A stretch of DNA of 64,000 nt from Mycolicibacterium sp. (GTDB lineage Bacteria; Actinomycetota; Actinomycetes; Mycobacteriales; Mycobacteriaceae): positions 806,001-870,000 of the forward strand of contig JACJWN010000003.1 in NCBI GenBank assembly GCA_020637165.1, given 5' to 3'. The notes beneath the pieces were generated by a model. That model searched no databases and had not been told where the DNA came from. It worked only from the letters and a program-made list of their open reading frames with translations. Every line of letters starts with the position of its first letter. Position 1 is the stretch's first letter. The position numbers and the translations under genes were made by a program. Below are positions 1-9,443 of this stretch, one piece after another.

Positions 1-1
1 G

Positions 2-427
2 ATGTTCGACGGGCTGGCCTTCACCGCCGACCTCGGCGTCGGATCGGCCATCACCAATCCGGGCCTGTCCGTCGGCCCCATCGGCTCGCTGATCGGCCTG
101 GGCAACTACGTCGCCGACTCCATCGCGGTGCCGCCGCCGGCGTCCACCGCCGCTGCCGTGGGATCCGCCTCCGCAGTGGAGGTGCCCGCGGTGGAGGCAG
201 CAGCGGAGCCGGCAGCCGAGGCTGTCGACGCCGATGCGGCGGAGGCCGCTTCGGCCGCGGCGAGCGTTCCGGCTCAGGCAACCGGCGAGGCGGACGACAC
301 CGCCGAGGCCGCTCCCCGGGCGGGCCGGGCCGGCCGCGGCGCCAGCGCCTCTGCCGGCGACGATTCCGGCGCCGGCGCCTCGACGCCCAAGCGGGCCGGA
401 CGCTCTGCCGCATCACGCGCCAGCTGA
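2..427 (+). CDS. GjpA-like exported protein, C-terminal part (5' end outside window)
   Basis: The frame is open from the left window edge and stops at 425-427, so only the last 141 residues or so are visible. They align closely with the C-terminal third of the next gene: both have a VGPIGxLxxLxNYVAxSIAV segment, then an Ala/Glu/Asp-rich low-complexity stretch, then an ending close to STPKRAGRSAASRA. This shows a tandem paralogue pair. The family resembles mycobacterial proteins annotated as outer-membrane porin GjpA-like; that function is inferred from resemblance only. The first methionine seen is internal. A perfect 15-bp-arm hairpin follows the stop. Confidence 0.75.
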   Translation: MFDGLAFTADLGVGSAITNPGLSVGPIGSLIGLGNYVADSIAVPPPASTAAAVGSASAVEVPAVEAAAEPAAEAVDADAAEAASAAASVPAQATGEADDTAEAAPRAGRAGRGASASAGDDSGAGASTPKRAGRSAASRAS

Positions 428-439
428 CGCAGCAATCAC

Positions 440-474
440 GCAGAACGCCCCTGGTACCGCCAGGGGCGTTCTGC
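440..474 (+). terminator. Hairpin after the first GjpA-like gene
   Basis: A perfect 15-bp inverted repeat (gcagaacgcccctgg and its complement) surrounds the 5-nt loop at 455-459, 13 bases after the stop codon. There is no U-tract, as is common for mycobacterial terminators. A near-copy of this hairpin follows the paralogous gene downstream. Confidence 0.6.
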
Positions 475-597
475 ATTGACGCACCCCGCGTGAACTGTCA
501 ACCCAGGTCGGATGATTCTGGCCCGTTTTGCCGCGCTAACCAATCTCTAAGGTTTATCTTCTCCTTTATTAAGTCCAAGGCAGCGGAAGGTCCTGAC

Positions 598-1971
598 ATG
601 CACGTATCAACCCGCTCTTATCTATCCGCCGGGGTAGCAGTGCTGGGGGCGGGCGCGATCGCGCTATCCCCGGTCCAGCCCCTTGGGGCCGCCCCCGCAC
701 CGCTGCCACAGAAGGCGATCGGCGAACTGGCCGTCAGCCTGGCCGCCGCGGTCACTCCGGTCGACCCGATCCAGAACATCATCGACGTCATCACCGCCAC
801 CGGCAACAACCTCGAAGTCCTGTTGAACGACTGGTCCAGCGGGTTGTACGTCGACGGGACCCTCCCCTTCCCCCCCAACACAGGCATCTGCCTGATCGGC
901 TGCAACGGCAACCTCGGCTGGCGAACCGGCGGGTATTCGGGCGGGGTCGGATTACCGATTCTCGCCCAGATGTTGAGCAACCTACAGGTCTACCTCAGCG
1001 AATTGCCCGACATCGGCACCATCGCAGGACAGATCTTCGGCAACATCGGCAACGCCCTGAGGGCTCCGTTCGAGCCGGGAGTGAATCAGCAGGGCCGGGT
1101 GCAGAATATTCCCGGGTTCACCTCGGACTACTACAACCAGAACGTCAACGGGATCCAGTATTTCAATGCGCCGGTTTTCGGCACGCTTTCCCAGCGGGAC
1201 GTCGCGGCCCTGCTGCCGACCCTGGCCGGTGACTCCTACGCCAGCCTCGAGCCGATCGTCAATTTCGCGACCACTCCGATCAGTGGCGTAATCGTCGGGG
1301 CCATCGGCCCGATCGTGGCCCCGGTCCTGGCGGTGGTTGACGGCATCTCCAACGCCATCGCTCTGCTTCAGGAATCCAACTTCCAGGACGCACTGATCGA
1401 ACTGATCAACATCCCGGCCAACACGATCGGCGCCGTCCTCAACGGCGGACAGACTCTCGACTTGACGCCGGTCCTGGGACTGCTGGGTGTCACGCTGCCG
1501 GACACGATCACCAGCATCGGCCTGAAGATGGGTGGTCTGCTCAGCCCCGGCGGGGTGGCGTTCGACTCCCTCGCCGCGGTGGCTTCGGTGCCAAACGTCC
1601 TCGATGTCACCGTTCCCGGCCTGCCGGTCGGCCCGATCGGCGCGCTGGCCAGTCTGACCAACTACGTCGCGAAGTCCATCGCGGTCGCCCCGCCGGCACA
1701 GACCGCCGCCGCGGTGGCCGCGGCCTCGTCGGTGGCCGCCCCGGAAGCGGCGGCACCCGAGTCCATCGCCGACGCGATGGACTCCGACGCTGCGGCGGAG
1801 ACTGCAGCGGCCAGCGCTCCGGTAGAAGCGGCCGCCGAGCCGGACGATGCCGCAAAGGCCGCCCCCCGGGTGGGCCGGAGCGGCCGAAGCGCCAGTGCGA
1901 GCGACGATTCCGGCGCGAGCGCCTCGACCCCGAAGCGGGCCGGACGCTCCGCCGCCTCCCGCGCCGGCTGA
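598..1971 (+). CDS. GjpA-like exported protein (putative outer-membrane porin family)
   Basis: This gene encodes 457 residues. The start at 598 is chosen because a purine-rich ribosome site (cggaagg) lies 7 nt upstream and because the protein then opens with a clear signal peptide: a basic MHVSTRSYLS start, a hydrophobic core at about residues 10-22 and an Ala-rich cleavage zone near 30. The in-frame start at 490 would bury this signal. The mature part holds NPI/DPI-type and Gly/Ile/Leu-rich segments and ends with an Ala/Glu-rich tail and KRAGRSAASRAG. It resembles mycobacterial GjpA-like cell-envelope proteins; pore activity is inference. It is the second copy of a tandem pair with the gene ending at 427. 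Confidence 0.75.
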   Translation: MHVSTRSYLSAGVAVLGAGAIALSPVQPLGAAPAPLPQKAIGELAVSLAAAVTPVDPIQNIIDVITATGNNLEVLLNDWSSGLYVDGTLPFPPNTGICLIGCNGNLGWRTGGYSGGVGLPILAQMLSNLQVYLSELPDIGTIAGQIFGNIGNALRAPFEPGVNQQGRVQNIPGFTSDYYNQNVNGIQYFNAPVFGTLSQRDVAALLPTLAGDSYASLEPIVNFATTPISGVIVGAIGPIVAPVLAVVDGISNAIALLQESNFQDALIELINIPANTIGAVLNGGQTLDLTPVLGLLGVTLPDTITSIGLKMGGLLSPGGVAFDSLAAVASVPNVLDVTVPGLPVGPIGALASLTNYVAKSIAVAPPAQTAAAVAAASSVAAPEAAAPESIADAMDSDAAAETAAASAPVEAAAEPDDAAKAAPRVGRSGRSASASDDSGASASTPKRAGRSAASRAG

Positions 1972-1984
1972 ATCAGCTGACCGG

Positions 1985-2015
1985 AGAACGCCCCTGGCCT
2001 TGCCGGGGGCGTTCT
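1985..2015. terminator. Bidirectional hairpin between convergent genes
   Basis: Arms 1985-1998 and 2002-2015 pair over 14 positions with one G-T wobble and a 3-nt loop. The element lies between the rightward GjpA-like gene and the leftward HNH gene, and its arm sequence (agaacgcccctgg) repeats that of the hairpin at 440-474. The terminator therefore appears to have been duplicated with the gene. Confidence 0.6.
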
Positions 2016-2028
2016 TCGTCCTGGCACC

Positions 2029-2730
2029 TCAGCCGGTCGGGCAGCTCCCCGCGGCATCGCGTAGCCGCTGCGCCGAGGCTTCGTCGACCGGCAGCCGGTA
2101 CCCGCGCAGCACAGCACTGAACGCCACGGCGTACTGGCACCAGAACGCGGTGTTAGGCGGCATCCACTGTCCTGGCGGCAGATCGCCCTTGTCCTGGTTG
2201 GCCTGCCCAGCGACGGCCAGCAGGTTGGCCGGGTCGTTGGCGAACCGGGACCGCATGGCATCGGTCCAGTCCCGTGCACCCATATCCCAGGCGAAGGCCA
2301 ACGGGACGATGTGGTCGATCTGCACCGAGGCGCCCACCCGGTTGCCGCGGACGAACGCGACGGTCGCGTTGGTGTAGGGATCGCGCAGCGTTCCGCTCGC
2401 GACGGCACGCGCGCAGCGTTTGGTCGCCACCGTGGCGACATCGACCAGGTCCCGGCCGAGAATGTCATTTCTGGTGTCGCAGCCGTTGCGGCCACCCGGC
2501 GCGCTGGTGTCGTCATCCCAGGCCCGCCCGAACGCCGAGCGCCGGTAGTCGTTGCCCCGGATTCGCTCGGGAACCACGCCGACCCCGGCGAGCACGTCGG
2601 TTCCCGGTGCCACCGTAGGCGCTCCGGTCCCCGTCGCCCGCTCGCCACGGTCGGCCGAGACCACCTGTACCGCGACGACGAGGGCGATCGCCGCGAACGC
2701 CGCCAGCCACAGCAGCGCGCCGCGGGTCAT
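2029..2730 (-). CDS. Exported/membrane-anchored HNH endonuclease family protein (DUF1524-like)
   Basis: This gene encodes 233 residues and is the positional counterpart of M. tuberculosis Rv2972c. Residues about 2-26 form one hydrophobic helix behind a short basic start, so the protein is secreted or anchored with its C-terminus outside. The nuclease-like region contains QIDHIVPLAFAWDMGA, then NDPANLL and NQDKGD, the His-Asn-His pattern of HNH/GmrSD-type nucleases. Conserved Cys residues (GCDTRND, KRCARAV, FWCQYA, GSCP) suggest disulfides, in keeping with export. Its ATG overlaps the recG stop in an ATGA arrangement, so the two are translationally coupled. Nuclease activity and substrate are not shown. 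Confidence 0.8.
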   Translation of the reverse strand: MTRGALLWLAAFAAIALVVAVQVVSADRGERATGTGAPTVAPGTDVLAGVGVVPERIRGNDYRRSAFGRAWDDDTSAPGGRNGCDTRNDILGRDLVDVATVATKRCARAVASGTLRDPYTNATVAFVRGNRVGASVQIDHIVPLAFAWDMGARDWTDAMRSRFANDPANLLAVAGQANQDKGDLPPGQWMPPNTAFWCQYAVAFSAVLRGYRLPVDEASAQRLRDAAGSCPTG

Positions 2731-4952
2731 GCCTTGCCCAGAAAGTCGATGCGGTCGCTGCCGTTGAACCGTGCCGCCAGAAGCGCCATTCCGGCATGGT
2801 CGGGATCGGCGGCATGAACGGAGCCGCACACCTGGCGGGCCTCGACGATGAGGTCGCGGTGCTCGGCCAGCGAGAGGAAACGCAAGGTGGCCCGGCGCCC
2901 GGATTGGGTGAGCCCCAGGACATCCCCTTCGCGCCGTTCCTGCAGATCGAGCTCGGCCAGCTCGAAGCCGTCCACGGTGGCGGCCACCGCGCCGAGCCGT
3001 TCGCCGGCCTTGGACCCCCGCGGCAACCTGGTCGCCAACAGGCACAGGCTGGGGTGCGCCCCTCGGCCGATACGACCGCGCAATTGGTGCAGCTGGCTGA
3101 CGCCGAAGCGATCGGCGTCCATCACCACCATCACGGTGGCGTTGGGCACATCGACACCGACCTCGATGACGGTGGTGCAGACCAGTACGTCGATATCACC
3201 GGCGCGGAAGGCGTCCATCACGGCGTCCTTCTCCTCCGCCGGCAACCGGCCGTGCATGAGGCCCAGCCGCAATCCCGCCAGGTGCCCCTGGCTCAGCTGC
3301 TCGTGAAGGTCGACCACGGTGATCGGGGGTGGTCCGTTCCTGTCGCCGGCCGGGGCGTCGGATTCGTCGATCCGGGAGGCGACGACATAGGCCTGGCGAC
3401 CCTCGGCGACCTCTTCGGCGATGCGCTGCCAGGCCCGCTGCAGCCACCGCTTCTGCTCGTTGACGAAAATCGTGTTGGTGTTGATGGGTTGGCGACCGCG
3501 CGGCAGTTCGCTCAGTGTCGAGGTCTCCAGGTCGCCGTAGACGGTCAGCGCCACGGTGCGCGGGATCGGGGTGGCAGTCATCACCAGCAAATGGGGGGAC
3601 AGTCCGGCGGGCGCCTTGGCGCGCAGACGATCTCGCTGTTCGACGCCGAATCGGTGTTGCTCGTCGACCACGACCATGCCCAGATTGCGGAACTCCACGG
3701 CGTCCTGCAGCAGGGCGTGGGTGCCGATCACGATCCCGGCCTCCCCGGCGGCGACCTCCTCACGCACCTGACGTTTCTGCGCCGCCGACATCGACCCGGT
3801 GAGCAACGCCACCCTGGTCGCCCCCTCGGCGCCACCGAGCTGGCCGCCCATCGCCAGCGGGCCCAGGACGCCCCTGATCGACCGCGCGTGCTGGGCGGCG
3901 AGAACCTCGGTGGGAGCCAGCAGCGCGCATTGGTAACCGGCGTCGACCATCTGCAACATGGCCAGCACGGACACGATGGTCTTGCCGGAGCCGACCTCGC
4001 CCTGCAGCAGCCGGTGCATCGGCCTGTTCGCGGCCAGCTCCGCGGAGATCTCGCGCAGCACGGCCTGCTGACCGGCGGTGAGCTCGAAGGGAAGTCGAGC
4101 GCTCATCGCCGCCAGGAGTCCGTCGGGGCGTTGCGGCGCGGACGGACCGGACCGGGCCAGTTCGCCATGGCGGCGCTGGGCCAGCGCCCACTGCAGGCCG
4201 ACCGCCTCGTCGATGGTGAGCCGTTCCCGGGCCCGTTCCCTATCGGCCTCGTTCTCGGCGAGGTGGATGTCGCGCAGCGCGGTGTCCTGACCGACCACCT
4301 GCCACCGGCGAACCACGTCGTCCGGCAGCGGTTCGCCGATCGGGTCCAAGACGTCGAGCACCTGACGCACGCAGGCGTAGATATCCCAGCTCTGCAGTTT
4401 GGAACTGCCCCGGTAGATCGGGAAGAAGTCCCGGTCGAAGGCCGACATGTCCAGATCGCCGTCCTGGCCGGTGGCGGTTTCGGCGATCGTTTTCAATGAC
4501 TTCGTGCCGACCGTTCGACCGGGGCGGGAGTCGAGGACCAAGAACGCCGGGTGGGTGAGCTGCATGACGCCGCGGAAATAGCCCACCTCCCCGGAGAGCA
4601 TCAGACGGGTTCCCTTGACGAGCTGCTTCTTGAGGTACTTGACGTTGAAGAAGGTCGCGGTGACCTTGGGCGAACCCGGACCGCGGTTTTTCAGAGTGAC
4701 CACGAGGTACTCCCGGCGCGGTGTCCGGTTGCTCCAGCGCAGGTCGGCCATCTCGATGTCCCCGACGAACGTGACGTGCTCCCCCTCGGCGGGCGGCTCG
4801 TCGTCCTCGTCGAGCACCGTCGTACCGTGACTGTAGGTCCGTGGATAGTGACGCAGCAGGTCGTCGATGGTGCGGATGCCGAGGACCTCCTCGAGCGCGC
4901 CGGCCGCCTTGCCCCCCACGATGGAGTCGAGCCGATCGTTGAGTGACACCAC
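2727..4952 (-). CDS. recG: ATP-dependent DNA helicase RecG
   Basis: RecG remodels stalled replication forks and branch-migrates Holliday junctions in the cytoplasm. The 741-residue protein has the family length. An N-terminal wedge/OB region (about 1-270) is followed by a superfamily 2 helicase core: Walker A GEVGSGKT at 318-325, the DEQH box at 430-433, motif III TATPIPRT, and the RecG-typical QLRGRIGRG motif VI. The start is a GTG at 4952, two bases after the stop of the upstream DAK2 gene, so they form an operon. Its stop overlaps the start of the exported HNH gene. Confidence 0.97.
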   Translation of the reverse strand: MVSLNDRLDSIVGGKAAGALEEVLGIRTIDDLLRHYPRTYSHGTTVLDEDDEPPAEGEHVTFVGDIEMADLRWSNRTPRREYLVVTLKNRGPGSPKVTATFFNVKYLKKQLVKGTRLMLSGEVGYFRGVMQLTHPAFLVLDSRPGRTVGTKSLKTIAETATGQDGDLDMSAFDRDFFPIYRGSSKLQSWDIYACVRQVLDVLDPIGEPLPDDVVRRWQVVGQDTALRDIHLAENEADRERARERLTIDEAVGLQWALAQRRHGELARSGPSAPQRPDGLLAAMSARLPFELTAGQQAVLREISAELAANRPMHRLLQGEVGSGKTIVSVLAMLQMVDAGYQCALLAPTEVLAAQHARSIRGVLGPLAMGGQLGGAEGATRVALLTGSMSAAQKRQVREEVAAGEAGIVIGTHALLQDAVEFRNLGMVVVDEQHRFGVEQRDRLRAKAPAGLSPHLLVMTATPIPRTVALTVYGDLETSTLSELPRGRQPINTNTIFVNEQKRWLQRAWQRIAEEVAEGRQAYVVASRIDESDAPAGDRNGPPPITVVDLHEQLSQGHLAGLRLGLMHGRLPAEEKDAVMDAFRAGDIDVLVCTTVIEVGVDVPNATVMVVMDADRFGVSQLHQLRGRIGRGAHPSLCLLATRLPRGSKAGERLGAVAATVDGFELAELDLQERREGDVLGLTQSGRRATLRFLSLAEHRDLIVEARQVCGSVHAADPDHAGMALLAARFNGSDRIDFLGKA

Positions 4953-4954
4953 CG

Positions 4955-6619
4955 CTACTCCACCCCGATGAAGACGAGGTCACCGCGGTGGCCGGTGCGG
5001 TAGCTGGAGAATTCGGTGCCCGGGTGACGGTGGCGGACGTGCTCGGCCAATTCCGCCGCCAGCGCCTCGGCCGCATCCGGGCCGACCGCCGCCCCGATGA
5101 GCACGGTGACCAGTTCCCCGCCCGAGCCCAGCAGCAGGTCGATGAGCCGGATGACGGCAGACGCGGGGTCAGGGTCGACGACGACCACCTCGCCCGCCGA
5201 GATACCCAATCCGTCACCGGGCAGACATGCCCCGGCCCAGGTCAGCGCCTGCTGGGTGGCGATCCGCACCGAACCATGCCGGGCGCCGGCGGCGGCCTGG
5301 GCCATGGTGTAGCCGTCGTCGACCGCGTGGCGGGCCGGGTCGTGGACCGCCAGCGCGGCCAGCCCCTGCACCATGGACCCGCAGGGCAGCGGCACCACGT
5401 CGATCCCCCAGCCGATCGCCGCGGTACAGCCGGCCACCAGGTCCTCGGCGGCGACGTACCCGTTGGGCAGCACCATCACCTGCGCGGCGCCGGTGTCGAC
5501 GACGGCACGCAGCAGCCGCTCGGCGCTGACCCCGTCGACCGGGTCCATCAGTTCGGCATCGGGACGCAATACCGAGGCGCCCTCGGCGCTGAAGATCGCC
5601 TCGGCGCCGTCTCCGTCGACGACGGCCAGTACGGCGCGCGGCCTGCTCCAGCCGCCGGGGGCGACCCGGCCGGTGGCCAGCGCCGAAATGCGGATCCGGG
5701 TGACCGTCCCGGCGATCAGCCCGGCCTCGATCGCGGCGCCGGCGTCATCGGTGTGCACATGCACCGAATGCCGCCCGCCGGCCGCGGGTGCCAGCGCCAC
5801 CGAGTCGCCCAGCTGTTGCAGTGTGCTGCGCAGTGTCAGGAGCCCTTCCGAATCCGCGCCGCCGATCAGGTACATCACCTCGAACTGCGGTGGCGCGGCT
5901 TCGGCGGCTGACGGTCCCGGCTCACCGGTGGGTGCCGGACGGTAGTGGCCTCGCGGCGCGGCGCATCCGGCGATCGTGGCCGTCAGCGCGTCGAGCAGAA
6001 CCAGCAGGCCACGGCCGCCGGCATCGACCACCCCGGCCTCGGCCAGCACCGCGAGTTGGCCGGGGGTCCGGTCCAGCGCCACCGCCGCGGCGTCTGCGGC
6101 CGCCGCGAGTGCGAGGCCGAGTCCGACTCCCCGATCGGCGCAGTGCTCCATTTTCTCGGCCGCGGCCTGCAGCACCGAGACCACAGTGCCGGGGACCGCC
6201 TGTCCACCCATCGCGGTGACCGTCAGCGCGACCGCGTGCCGCAGTGCGGCGCCCAGCAGACCGACGCCGATATCGGCGAGGTTGCGACCGGCGGAATCAC
6301 TGTCGGCGGCGCCCTCCGACACGACATCGTCCAACGCCAACAGGATCTGCGACAGGATCACCCCGGAATTGCCGCGGGCCCCGTCGAGCGCACCGCGGGC
6401 CAGTGCGGCGGCGACCTCGGCGACGTCGCCGCTCGCGGTGACGGTCTCCGCCTCAGCCAGCGCCGCGCGCATGGTGAACAGCATGTTGGTGCCGGTATCG
6501 GCGTCGGCCACCGGGAACACGTTGAGGGCGTTGATCTCCTCGGCGTGGATGAGCAGATCACCGACGGCGGCGTGCGCCCAGCCGTGCAGGGCCGTTGCGT
6601 CCAACCGCCGCTCGGGCAT
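4955..6619 (-). CDS. DAK2 domain protein (FakA/YloV fatty-acid kinase-like)
   Basis: This 554-residue protein has an N-terminal DhaL/DAK2 nucleotide-binding domain with [14 protein letters not shown] at about 33-46, whose Asp residues bind Mg-ADP in the family, and a C-terminal FakA/YloV-type region. Homologues phosphorylate fatty acids bound by a DegV-type FakB partner; no FakB gene is in the window, so the activity is inferred. ATG 6619 is preferred over GTG 6625 because the GGAGG ribosome site (6629-6625) sits 5 nt before the ATG and overlaps the GTG. In M. tuberculosis the corresponding locus is annotated as two genes (Rv2975c/Rv2974c); here it is one intact frame. Confidence 0.85.
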   Translation of the reverse strand: MPERRLDATALHGWAHAAVGDLLIHAEEINALNVFPVADADTGTNMLFTMRAALAEAETVTASGDVAEVAAALARGALDGARGNSGVILSQILLALDDVVSEGAADSDSAGRNLADIGVGLLGAALRHAVALTVTAMGGQAVPGTVVSVLQAAAEKMEHCADRGVGLGLALAAAADAAAVALDRTPGQLAVLAEAGVVDAGGRGLLVLLDALTATIAGCAAPRGHYRPAPTGEPGPSAAEAAPPQFEVMYLIGGADSEGLLTLRSTLQQLGDSVALAPAAGGRHSVHVHTDDAGAAIEAGLIAGTVTRIRISALATGRVAPGGWSRPRAVLAVVDGDGAEAIFSAEGASVLRPDAELMDPVDGVSAERLLRAVVDTGAAQVMVLPNGYVAAEDLVAGCTAAIGWGIDVVPLPCGSMVQGLAALAVHDPARHAVDDGYTMAQAAAGARHGSVRIATQQALTWAGACLPGDGLGISAGEVVVVDPDPASAVIRLIDLLLGSGGELVTVLIGAAVGPDAAEALAAELAEHVRHRHPGTEFSSYRTGHRGDLVFIGVE

Positions 6620-6740
6620 CGCCACCTCCGTTCTCGTCGGCGCCAGCCTATCCAGGACCGCCGACGAGCGATTTCAACGCCGTCGCGGGTCGGCCGGCCT
6701 GGGAGAACACCCGCTTTTTCCGGGCGGTTCGGGGGTGCTT

Positions 6741-6770
6741 TTGGTGTTCACTTCCCCACGCCGGTATCCT
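6741..6770 (+). promoter_or_regulatory. Candidate SigA-type promoter of rpmB
   Basis: TTGGTG (6741-6746) and TATCCT (6765-6770) are separated by 18 bp in the divergent gap before rpmB. This is sequence resemblance only. Confidence 0.35.
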
Positions 6771-6836
6771 GAACGGGTTGACGGGCCACCCTGGCTTGGT
6801 TGTTGGCCCCACCGATCAGATTTGAGGAGTTCTGAC

Positions 6837-7031
6837 ATGGCTGCCGTGTGCGACATCTGCGCGAAGGGCCCCGGGTTCGGCAAGTCGGTGTCGCACTCGC
6901 ACCGCCGGACCAACCGTCGCTGGAACCCCAACATCCAGTCGGTGCGCGCGGTGACCCGCCCCGGCGGCAACAAGCAGCGGCTGAACGTCTGCACCTCCTG
7001 CCTCAAGGCCGGCAAGGTCGTTCGCGGCTGA
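6837..7031 (+). CDS. rpmB: 50S ribosomal protein L28, zinc-ribbon form
   Basis: This 64-residue protein is a component of the large ribosomal subunit. It carries two CxxC pairs (C5/C8 in VCDIC, C52/C55 in VCTSC), which mark the zinc-binding (C+) form rather than the zinc-independent paralogue induced by zinc starvation in mycobacteria. The ATG at 6837 has a GAGGAG ribosome site at 6824-6829. It is divergent from the DAK2-recG operon and ends 12 bp from the converging ung gene. Confidence 0.95.
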   Translation: MAAVCDICAKGPGFGKSVSHSHRRTNRRWNPNIQSVRAVTRPGGNKQRLNVCTSCLKAGKVVRG

Positions 7032-7043
7032 TCCGCGTCGCCC

Positions 7044-7727
7044 TCAGGGCAGCCGCCAGTCCAACGGATCGGCGCCCATACCGTTCAGCAGCTCGTTGGA
7101 CCGGCTGAACGGTCGCGATCCGAAGAAACCCCGACTCGCCGAGAGCGGCGAGGGGTGGGTCGACTCGATCGTCGCGCATCCGCCCTCGGTGAGCATCGGC
7201 TTGAGCGTGGCGGCGTCCCGACCCCACAGGATCGCCACCATCGGCTCGTCCCGGGCTGCCAGCGCCCGGATCGCGCATTCGGTGACCGCCTCCCACCCTT
7301 TGCCTCGGTGCGAGGCCGGGGTACCCGGGCGGACTGTGAGCACCCGGTTCAGCAGCATCACCCCACGCTGGGACCACGGGGTGAGATCACCGTTGGATGG
7401 TTGCGGGTATCCCAGGTCGGCGCTGTACTCGGTGAAGATGTTGGCCAGGCTGCGCGGCAGCGGACGCACGTCCGGCGCCACCGAGAAACTCAGGCCCACC
7501 GCATGCCCGGGGGTCGGGTAGGGATCCTGCCCGACGATGAGGACACGGACGTCGTCGAACGGGAAACTGAAGGCACGCAGGACGTTGGGACCGGCGGGCA
7601 GATAGCGTCGGCCGGCGGCGATCTCGGCGCGCAGGAACTCCCCCATCTGCGAAACCCGGTCGGCCACCGGCTCCAGCGCCCGCGCCCAGCCGGGGTCGAC
7701 GAGTTCGGTCAGTGGCCGGGGTGTCAC
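7044..7727 (-). CDS. ung: Uracil-DNA glycosylase
   Basis: Ung removes uracil from DNA at the start of base excision repair. The 227-residue protein has the family-1 water-activating motif GQDPYP at 66-71 (catalytic Asp68) and the [17 protein letters not shown] loop with catalytic His191. The start is a GTG. It is preceded by thiL on the same strand, but a palindromic repeat and a short tandem repeat lie between them, so co-transcription is uncertain. Confidence 0.97.
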   Translation of the reverse strand: MTPRPLTELVDPGWARALEPVADRVSQMGEFLRAEIAAGRRYLPAGPNVLRAFSFPFDDVRVLIVGQDPYPTPGHAVGLSFSVAPDVRPLPRSLANIFTEYSADLGYPQPSNGDLTPWSQRGVMLLNRVLTVRPGTPASHRGKGWEAVTECAIRALAARDEPMVAILWGRDAATLKPMLTEGGCATIESTHPSPLSASRGFFGSRPFSRSNELLNGMGADPLDWRLP

Positions 7728-7743
7728 GGACGGTCAATCTAGC

Positions 7744-7777
7744 GCGCAGGCACACCCGGCGCGCAGGCACACCCGGC
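7744..7777. repeat. 17-bp tandem repeat, two copies
   Basis: The unit gcgcaggcacacccggc occurs twice head to tail (7744-7760, 7761-7777), followed by a partial third start. It lies just upstream of the ung start codon. Confidence 0.8.
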
Positions 7778-7795
7778 GCGCGCACCCACCCCCGC

Positions 7796-7857
7796 CGCGA
7801 GCAGACAAAAAAGTCCCCGACACGCCGCGGATTACGGGTATTTTGTGTCTGCTCGCG
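7796..7857. repeat. Intergenic palindrome, family A copy 1
   Basis: An imperfect inverted repeat with ends cgcgagcagac / gtctgctcgcg lies 3' of thiL. It shares these ends with elements at 21751-21814, 54514-54575 and 55255-55319. It probably folds into a hairpin and may end thiL transcription. Confidence 0.75.
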
Positions 7858-7870
7858 GGGTGACCAGAGG

Positions 7871-8827
7871 TCAGTCGAAGGACTGCCAGCCGGCCGGACC
7901 CGACCACCGCCTACCGTCGACCAGCACCTCCGGCGCTCCGGACCGCACGGCCCCGATGACCCGCCAGCCGTGCGGCGGATAGTCCGGGAAACATCCCACC
8001 AGGGCGTGGTCCTCGCCGCCGCCGAGGACCAAAGACCACGGGTCCACACCGGCCGCGCGGGCCGCGGGGGTCACCTCGTCGACGTCCTCGCGCAACGCCG
8101 CCCCGCGCAGATCCACCACGACGCCGGAGGCGGCCGCGATATGACCGAGGTCGGCGAGCAGTCCGTCGGAGACGTCGATCATGGCCTCGGCCCCCGCCTC
8201 GGCCGCCGCGCGACCCTGACCGTACGGCGGGCGCGGGACCAGATGACGGACGCGCAGCTCACCGAAGTCGCCGATCCCGTTGCGCAACAGCACGAACCCG
8301 GCCGCCGAGCGGCCCAGGTCACCGGCCACCGCCACCAGCGATCCGGCTCTGGCGCCGCTACGCAGCACCGGATCGCGTCCGCCCAGGTCACCCAGTGCCG
8401 TCACCGAAACCACCCACTGCGGGCCCGCGACCAGGTCACCGCCGACGATCCCGGCGCCGACCGCGGCCGCCTCTGCCCACATGCCATCGGAGAGTTCCCG
8501 CACCCGGGCTGCCGAGGTGTCCGACGGCCCGCCGAACGCCACGACGAACCCGGTGACGCGAGCACCCATCGCCTCGATGTCGGCGGCGTTCTGGGCGATC
8601 GCCTTCCGCCCGACGTCATGCGGACTGGACCAGTCCAACCGGAAGTGGCTGCCCTCGATGAGCATGTCGGTGGTGACGACGACGCGACCATCGGGCGACT
8701 CCACCACGGCGGCGTCATCGCCCGGCCCCACCATGACCCCCGCCGGACGGTGCCGGCCGGCGACGAGTCGGTCGATGACGGCGAATTCCCCGACCTGCCG
8801 CAGCGTGGGACCTTCACTCTCTTCCAC
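7871..8827 (-). CDS. thiL: Thiamine-monophosphate kinase
   Basis: ThiL phosphorylates thiamine monophosphate to thiamine pyrophosphate. The 318-residue protein has the PurM/ThiL fold signatures: GPGDDAAV at about 34-41, TTDMLIEGSHF near 52-62, DVSDGLLADLGH at 218-229 and GGGEDHAL at 269-276, which bind Mg-ATP and substrate. The start is a GTG. The gene is divergent from the DUF3515 gene across 70 bp, and its stop is followed within 15 bp by a family A palindrome. Confidence 0.95.
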   Translation of the reverse strand: MEESEGPTLRQVGEFAVIDRLVAGRHRPAGVMVGPGDDAAVVESPDGRVVVTTDMLIEGSHFRLDWSSPHDVGRKAIAQNAADIEAMGARVTGFVVAFGGPSDTSAARVRELSDGMWAEAAAVGAGIVGGDLVAGPQWVVSVTALGDLGGRDPVLRSGARAGSLVAVAGDLGRSAAGFVLLRNGIGDFGELRVRHLVPRPPYGQGRAAAEAGAEAMIDVSDGLLADLGHIAAASGVVVDLRGAALREDVDEVTPAARAAGVDPWSLVLGGGEDHALVGCFPDYPPHGWRVIGAVRSGAPEVLVDGRRWSGPAGWQSFD

Positions 8828-8897
8828 GCCGCACTCCCCTCCCCCGGCCCTGCGGTACCTTTGTTCCGCAGTCTAGGACGGCCCAGAAAGCGAGGAG

Positions 8898-9440
8898 ATG
8901 ACGGTGCAGGGCGATCGGGAGGACGCTCCGCCCCGCTGGCTGATGATCGCCGCGATTCTGCTGACCCTGACGGCACTCGGCACCGTGCTGGCGGTGGCGG
9001 CCTCCCGCCGCAGCCCGCCCGCACCGATTCCCATCGTGGCCGTTCCGGCCGCTCAGGCAAGCACGCCGGAATGCCGGGCGCTGCTGGGCGAGCTTCCCGA
9101 CCGGCTTGGCGACTACCAGCGGGCTGCCACCGCCGATCCAACCCCCGCCGGTACCGCGGCCTGGCACTCGTATTCACGGAGCGAGCCGGTGATCCTGCGA
9201 TGCGGGCTGAGCCGGCCGGCCGAGTTCGTCGTCGGGGCGCCGATCCAGATGGTCGATGACGTCTCCTGGTTCAGACTCGACGATCCCGACCTGGAACGCA
9301 CCACCTGGGTGTGCGTGGACCGGCCGGTGTACGTCGCGCTGACCCTGCCGGACGGGTCCGGCCCGGCACCCATCCAGGACCTCTCCGATGTCATCGAACG
9401 CACCCTGACCCAGCAGCCGATCCGGCCCGGCCGGCTCTGA
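8898..9440 (+). CDS. DUF3515 membrane-anchored protein
   Basis: This 180-residue protein has a single hydrophobic segment at about 14-34 and then an extracytoplasmic domain with three Cys residues (PECRAL, RCGLS, WVCVD) and the W-rich core typical of the actinobacterial DUF3515 family (counterpart of Rv2980). No biochemical role is known. It lies between thiL (divergent) and ddl, with which it converges 3 bp apart and without a visible hairpin. Confidence 0.85.
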   Translation: MTVQGDREDAPPRWLMIAAILLTLTALGTVLAVAASRRSPPAPIPIVAVPAAQASTPECRALLGELPDRLGDYQRAATADPTPAGTAAWHSYSRSEPVILRCGLSRPAEFVVGAPIQMVDDVSWFRLDDPDLERTTWVCVDRPVYVALTLPDGSGPAPIQDLSDVIERTLTQQPIRPGRL

Positions 9441-9443
9441 GGC

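Noticed and set aside
2727-6619. A split DAK2 gene as annotated in M. tuberculosis
   Set aside because: Here a single uninterrupted 554-codon frame covers both parts.
7712-9259. 515-codon plus-strand frame opposite thiL running into the DUF3515 gene
   Set aside because: It is antisense to thiL and out of frame with the DUF3515 protein, with low-complexity Arg/Gly/Pro content.
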